Positions 6,611-10,390 of a stretch of DNA of 10,390 bases are shown here, one piece after another; the stretch's first letter is position 1, and each line of letters opens with the position of its first letter. The stretch spans positions 1 to 10,390 of the forward strand of contig JBHIBA010000154.1 in NCBI GenBank assembly GCA_046758845.1, in the 5' to 3' direction. The stretch comes from JBHIBA01 sp046758845 (GTDB lineage: Bacteria; UBA8248; JACPRG01; G963555815). Made by a program: the position numbers and the translations under genes. The notes below the pieces were generated by a model. It was not told where the DNA came from, did not search any database, and saw only the letters and a program-made list of their open reading frames with translations.

Positions 6611-6636
6611 GTACAAGGGGTTACCTACAATCCGTC

Positions 6637-6665
6637 GTAGGGGCGGGCGTCCCTCCCCGCCCGAA
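6637..6665 (+). repeat. GTAGGG-type REP-like hairpin, copy c
   Basis: An exact 29-bp duplicate of 6369-6397 in the same orientation, preceded by TCCGTC and followed by a CCCTAC (6671-6676) that can pair with the opening GTAGGG. Confidence 0.8.
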
Positions 6666-6861
6666 ATCCGGCCCTACATAGAGGCATCGCTCTGCAAATC
6701 CGACCGAGGGGTCATCGTCGCGCGCGAAGAATCTCCGGATGAATACCTCGACGGCGACTGGCCCAAAATGACATCCGTTGCCGCGCCTTCGGCGCAACTC
6801 GAGATGATGCCAATCCACGTCTTATACGATTTAAGCTTAATGACATCAGCTTATCAATCGA

Positions 6862-7476
6862 CTATCGGATCTTCAATATTAGATCTCCAAGTTCAGCTTT
6901 ATTGCGAGCTAATATGTTTCTCATAATTTCAGACGCCTCGGATTGATTTCCAAGATGTTGAGCAATAAATGCAAGACCGCATTCTAGCTGATCGGGACGA
7001 GGAAGTTTGCACAGTACATTTCTGACGGCGATCTGATCCGTGGTGAGTTTATGGTCTGCAAAAATTTTGGGATGTATCAAAATGAGCCAGCCAAAAAACG
7101 CCTCCATAGTTGGAGTTAATTCATTTCCGAGAATTTTATAATTATTCATTGCAAACAAGACAATAAATTCATTTACTGGTTCCTCGAAGAGATCAATGAG
7201 CGCCGTGTGATCTCTATCTGCATGCCGGAAATAGTTGTAATATTTCCTGAGCTGTGCTTGAACTTGTTTCCGTTTGTCTGGCTTAACCGTTTCTATAAGT
7301 ATTTCATCAAAAAGCTCAGATTTGTTATGCTTTTTGCATAAATCTCGGGTCAAATTCAAGCTCGCAAACGCAAGCGTGTGTGTAGACACTTCATCCCAGT
7401 TTGCGAAAAGAAGTCTTATGGCGGTTTCGATCTGTCGCCTTGCTGCCTCGGCTTTGTCAATTTGTTTCTTTGGCAT
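6862..7476 (-). CDS. Conserved-looking hypothetical protein, function unknown
   Basis: A 204-aa soluble protein with no signal peptide or membrane segment. I start it at ATG 7476; a GTG directly before it (7479) is also in frame, and no clear ribosome site is visible for either. The protein appears largely helical. Notable motifs are AARRQIETAIRLLF (about 11-24), VSTHTLAFAS (about 30-39) and NYFRHADRD (about 81-89), whose Arg/His/Asp cluster could be functional. I believe similar uncharacterised proteins exist, but I cannot name a family or assign an activity. It lies 68 nt downstream of polA on the same strand, with a possible terminator between them. Its AT-rich codon use contrasts strongly with every other gene here and suggests recent acquisition. 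A HEPN-like or toxin-like role is only a guess from the helical character. Confidence 0.75.
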   Translation of the reverse strand: MPKKQIDKAEAARRQIETAIRLLFANWDEVSTHTLAFASLNLTRDLCKKHNKSELFDEILIETVKPDKRKQVQAQLRKYYNYFRHADRDHTALIDLFEEPVNEFIVLFAMNNYKILGNELTPTMEAFFGWLILIHPKIFADHKLTTDQIAVRNVLCKLPRPDQLECGLAFIAQHLGNQSEASEIMRNILARNKAELGDLILKIR

Positions 7477-7504
7477 CACGGCTCAAATTGTAATCCGTTA
7501 AGTT

Positions 7505-7537
7505 GGAGAAAATAATATATGTCCCATTCGATGGACA
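7505..7537 (-). terminator. Possible polA terminator
   Basis: On the minus strand, just after the polA stop, TGTCCATCGAATGGGACA (7520-7537) can fold into a 7-bp stem with one bulged base and a 3-nt loop. The T-rich run TATATTATTTTC follows. The stem is short, so termination would be weak. The same bases also resemble a promoter for the next gene (TTGTCC and TATTTT, 18-nt spacing). Confidence 0.35.
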
Positions 7538-7544
7538 AGGGCCC

Positions 7545-10253
7545 TCAATGCGCTTCGTCCCAGTTGTCGCCGGTGTGGGTCTCGGCGACGAGGGGGACGG
7601 CGAGAGCGGCGGCGCCTTCCATCTCCTGTTTGACCAAAGCCGACAGCTTCTCCATTTCCTGCAATGGACCCTCGAAGACCAGCTCGTCGTGAACTTGCAG
7701 GATCATCCGGCTCTTCAGCCCGTCCCCCGTGAGCCTCTTATGAATCTCAATCATCGCCGCCTTGATGATGTCCGCCGCGGAGCCCTGCATGATCGTGTTG
7801 ACGGCCGTCCGCTCCGCGAAGCTCCTTAAGTTGACGGTGGGATGGTTGATGTCGGGGATGGGACGGCGGCGACCCCGCAACGTCTCCACAAAACCCTTCT
7901 CTCGCGTCTCCCCAAGCGTCCGGTCGATGTATCCCTTTACGCCCGAATAACGCTCGAAATAACCGTCGATGAAACGCCTGGCCTCCTCCACGGAGACCTC
8001 GATCTGCTGCGAAAGGCCGTAAGGGCTCAGGCCGTACACCACCCCGAAGTTCACCGCCTTGGCCATCCGGCGCATCTGCTCGCTCACTTCACTAACGCCG
8101 AATACTTCCTGTGCAGTCCGCGTGTGCACGTCCTCCCCCGCCTGAAACGCCTCCGTCAGTTTTCCATCCCCCGAAAGGTGCGCCAGGATGCGAAGCTCGA
8201 CCTGCGAGTAATCGGCCGAGAGCATCTTCGAGCCGGGGGAGGGGATAAAAGCGCGGCGAATCTGCCGGCCCAGCTCCGTGCGGATGGGGATGTTCTGCAA
8301 ATTGGGGTCGGAGGAGCTGAGGCGTCCTGTGGCGGCCACGGACTGATTGAACGAGGTGTGAATCCGCCCTGTCTCATGATGGACAAGCTTCGGCAGGGCC
8401 TCCACGTAGGTGGATTGAAGCTTCGATAACTCCCTGTACGCCAGGACCTCTTGCGGTAACGGATGCAGCGGGGCGAGTTTTTCAAGGATGTCCGCCCCCG
8501 TGGACAAGCCCGTCTTCGTCCGCTTGACGGCGCCGGGCGGGGCCTGCTTGTGGAGCTGGAGCTTATCGAAGAGAATCTCCCGAAGCTGGATGGGAGATTT
8601 GGGGTTGAACTCCTCGCCCGCCGCCTCGTGAATCCGCTCCAGTCCCTGCTCCATCTGCGCTTCCAGGGATTTCCCCATTTCGCGCAGCAGGTCAAGGTCG
8701 ATGAGGACGCCCGCCTCCTCCATGGCCTCCAGGACCGGAACCAACGGCATCTCCAAAGCGTCGAACACGGGCCGCAGCCCGCTTTCGTCAAGGCGCGGTC
8801 CGAGGATTTCCACGAGGGAGTACGTGATCTCCGCGTCCTCCGCCGAATAGCGCGTCGCCGCCTCGATGTCCACCTGACTGAACGGCTTCTCTTTGGCGCG
8901 GCTGCCTGCGACGTCGTGGTATGTCATCATCTGGTAATCCAGAAACTCTCGGGAGATCTCTTCCAGGTTATGGCCGCGGCGAATCGGGTTGAGGACGTAG
9001 CTCGCCAGCATCGTGTCGAAGGACACGCCCTGCACGGCGATCCCCGCACGATGCAGGACGATCATGTCGTATTTGATGTTCTGTCCGTACTTGGGAAGGG
9101 CGCGGTCTTCCAAGAGCGGTTTCAGGCGGTCCAAGACCTTTTCGGCCGAAAGCTGCCTCGGCGCCCCCATGTAATCGTGGGCCAGCGGGATGTAATACCC
9201 CTCGCCGGACCGGCAGGACAAGGCGACGCCTACGATGTCCGCCCACATCGGCTCCTTGTGGGTGGTTTCCAGGTCGATGGCGAACCCGCCCGAATTCTTA
9301 AGCCACTTCACCAGGGCCTCGAACTCGAACTCGTCCAGGACAGTGACGTAATTCTTGCCCTCCGACGCCTTCGCCTCCGCCCCGCTGAGGATCTCATTGG
9401 CCAGCCGGTTGAACTCCAGCTCCTTGAGCAGGGCCAGGGCGGCGTCCCGGTCCATCTCCCGGACCCGGAGGTCCTCTGTCCGGACATCCAGGTCCAGGTC
9501 GGTCTCGATGGTGACGAGGGCCCGGCTCAGCCGCGCGAGGTCGGCGTTCTCCTCGAGACGCCCCCGCTGTTTCTGCGATTGGATCTCGTCCAGCCTGCGC
9601 AGCAGGGACTCGAGATTTCCGAAGTCCTGGATGAGGGTTTTGGCCGTCTTCTCGCCGATGCCCGGGACTCCGGGGATGTTGTCCACACTGTCCCCCATGA
9701 GCCCCAAGACGTCCACCACGCGATCGGGCGTGACGCCGAACCGCTCCCGGACCTCGGGCGTCTCGATTCGGCGATCCCGCATGGTGTCCCACAGGGTGAC
9801 GTGGGGACTCACGAGTTGATAGAAGTCCTTGTCCGCCGTGATGATCGTCACGTCGAACCCGGCGGCCTCGGCCCGGCGCGTGAGGGTGCCGATGAGGTCG
9901 TCCGCCTCGACGCCCTCTTCTTCCACGATGGGAACGCCCAACACCTGCGTCATCTCTCGGCAGTAGGGCCATTGCGTCAGGAGCGCGTCGGGGGTTTCAG
10001 GCCGGTTGGCCTTGTAGTCGGGGAAGAGTTCGAGACGCTTCTCGGGCGGTCCCAAATCGAAGGCGACGGCGCAGTAGGCGGGAGACTGCTCCCGCAAGAC
10101 CTTGAGGAGCATCTGCGTGTAGCCGAAGACGGCGTTGGTGGGAAGCCCTTTCGAACTGCTCAGGCTGGATTTGATGGCGTGATAGGCCCGGAAGACGTAG
10201 GCGGAGCCGTCAATCAGGATCAGGTGGGGCCGGGGTTCTTGGCTTTTGCTCAT
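7545..10253 (-). CDS. polA: DNA polymerase I
   Basis: Full-length DNA polymerase I, 902 aa from ATG 10253, acting in Okazaki-fragment maturation and excision repair. The frame is open to GTG 10325 with another ATG at 10262, but the 10253 start puts LILIDGSAYVFRAYHA at residues 11-26, as usual in this family. The 5'-3' exonuclease domain (about 1-290) shows TADKDFYQL (139-147) and GDSVDNIPGVPGIGEKTA (187-204). The 3'-5' proofreading domain (about 305-500) is intact: DLE (Asp327, Glu329), GQNIKYD (390-396) and YSAEDAE (469-475). The polymerase domain (about 505-902) has motif A DYSQVELR (681-688), motif B RRMAKAVNFGVVYG (728-741) with Phe736 at the ribose-selectivity position, and motif C QVHDE (853-857). 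Many bacteria lack an active proofreading site here; this one keeps it. No convincing promoter or ribosome site is visible upstream. Confidence 0.98.
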   Translation of the reverse strand: MSKSQEPRPHLILIDGSAYVFRAYHAIKSSLSSSKGLPTNAVFGYTQMLLKVLREQSPAYCAVAFDLGPPEKRLELFPDYKANRPETPDALLTQWPYCREMTQVLGVPIVEEEGVEADDLIGTLTRRAEAAGFDVTIITADKDFYQLVSPHVTLWDTMRDRRIETPEVRERFGVTPDRVVDVLGLMGDSVDNIPGVPGIGEKTAKTLIQDFGNLESLLRRLDEIQSQKQRGRLEENADLARLSRALVTIETDLDLDVRTEDLRVREMDRDAALALLKELEFNRLANEILSGAEAKASEGKNYVTVLDEFEFEALVKWLKNSGGFAIDLETTHKEPMWADIVGVALSCRSGEGYYIPLAHDYMGAPRQLSAEKVLDRLKPLLEDRALPKYGQNIKYDMIVLHRAGIAVQGVSFDTMLASYVLNPIRRGHNLEEISREFLDYQMMTYHDVAGSRAKEKPFSQVDIEAATRYSAEDAEITYSLVEILGPRLDESGLRPVFDALEMPLVPVLEAMEEAGVLIDLDLLREMGKSLEAQMEQGLERIHEAAGEEFNPKSPIQLREILFDKLQLHKQAPPGAVKRTKTGLSTGADILEKLAPLHPLPQEVLAYRELSKLQSTYVEALPKLVHHETGRIHTSFNQSVAATGRLSSSDPNLQNIPIRTELGRQIRRAFIPSPGSKMLSADYSQVELRILAHLSGDGKLTEAFQAGEDVHTRTAQEVFGVSEVSEQMRRMAKAVNFGVVYGLSPYGLSQQIEVSVEEARRFIDGYFERYSGVKGYIDRTLGETREKGFVETLRGRRRPIPDINHPTVNLRSFAERTAVNTIMQGSAADIIKAAMIEIHKRLTGDGLKSRMILQVHDELVFEGPLQEMEKLSALVKQEMEGAAALAVPLVAETHTGDNWDEAH

Positions 10254-10390
10254 TAGGTTCATTTCAGCATGAACTTTCGGAAGGATCTTCCTGTCTATTT
10301 GTCGACGGCTACGGCTGCCCGACACATTTGAGCAACGAGCCCATTTTGCAACACAGGTGGATGGGGATGAAAGTCCAGATTTCCAGGGGG

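Larger units (their letters stand above)
6187..6861. other. Repeat-rich intergenic region
   Basis: No gene is supported here. In order it holds the reductase-tail fragment, a minus-oriented GTAGGG hairpin (6313-6343), a plus-oriented one (6369-6397), the inverted second palindromic element (6419-6571), a diverged hairpin (6591-6610) and an exact copy of the 6369 hairpin (6637-6665). The remainder (6666-6861) shows a GCGCC-TTC-GGCGC hairpin near 6784-6796 and the palindrome TTAAGCTTAA (6831-6840). Base composition changes sharply to AT-rich near 6820. Open frames crossing it read through repeats and are not credible. Confidence 0.75.

Noticed and set aside
6369..6665. Two identical 29-bp repeats as a CRISPR array
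   Set aside because: Only two exact copies occur, 268 bp apart, with a different element between them; they are hairpin repeats, not a repeat-spacer array.
6492..6926. 144-codon plus-strand open frame
   Set aside because: It spans the repeat cluster and runs into the antisense of the minus-strand gene; composition shifts abruptly within it.
8463..10256. 597-codon plus-strand open frame
   Set aside because: It lies antisense to polA, whose motifs are intact; long antisense frames are expected in GC-rich genes.

Overview
The window is GC-rich bacterial DNA. An exported enzyme, a lipobox lipoprotein and dispersed palindromic intergenic repeats suggest a Gram-negative, probably environmental lineage. 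Nothing in it fixes the phylum.

Layout from left to right. (1) 229-1161, minus strand: a secreted metal-dependent amidohydrolase. (2) 1162-2152: a long gene-free stretch. It holds a palindromic mobile-type repeat (1644-1757), then a complete control region: a sigma70-like promoter (1815-1843), a TPP riboswitch (1858-1940) and a strong intrinsic terminator (2005-2037) with a visible competing antiterminator pairing. (3) 2153-5232, plus strand: an apparent TPP-controlled operon of an ABC permease and an NMT1/THI5-type substrate-binding protein (ThiX/ThiY-like, uptake of a thiamin pyrimidine precursor), followed at 37 nt by an aldo/keto reductase. No ATPase gene is present here. (4) 5302-6186, plus strand: a lipoprotein of the dienelactone hydrolase family. 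(5) 6187-6861: a repeat-rich stretch with a diverged in-frame copy of the reductase gene's 3' end, several GTAGGG-type hairpins in both orientations, and a second, inverted copy of the palindromic repeat seen at 1644. (6) 6862-7476, minus strand: an AT-richer gene of unknown function. (7) 7545-10253, minus strand: a complete DNA polymerase I (polA) with all three enzymatic domains.

The functional core is the TPP-riboswitch operon. When TPP is low, read-through would express uptake of a thiamin precursor together with the reductase. The most unusual points are the reductase under thiamin control, the duplicated reductase tail beyond the hydrolase gene, and the inverted pair of repeat elements enclosing the whole thi/reductase/hydrolase block. 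I did not find a clear new defence system, CRISPR array, tRNA or rRNA.
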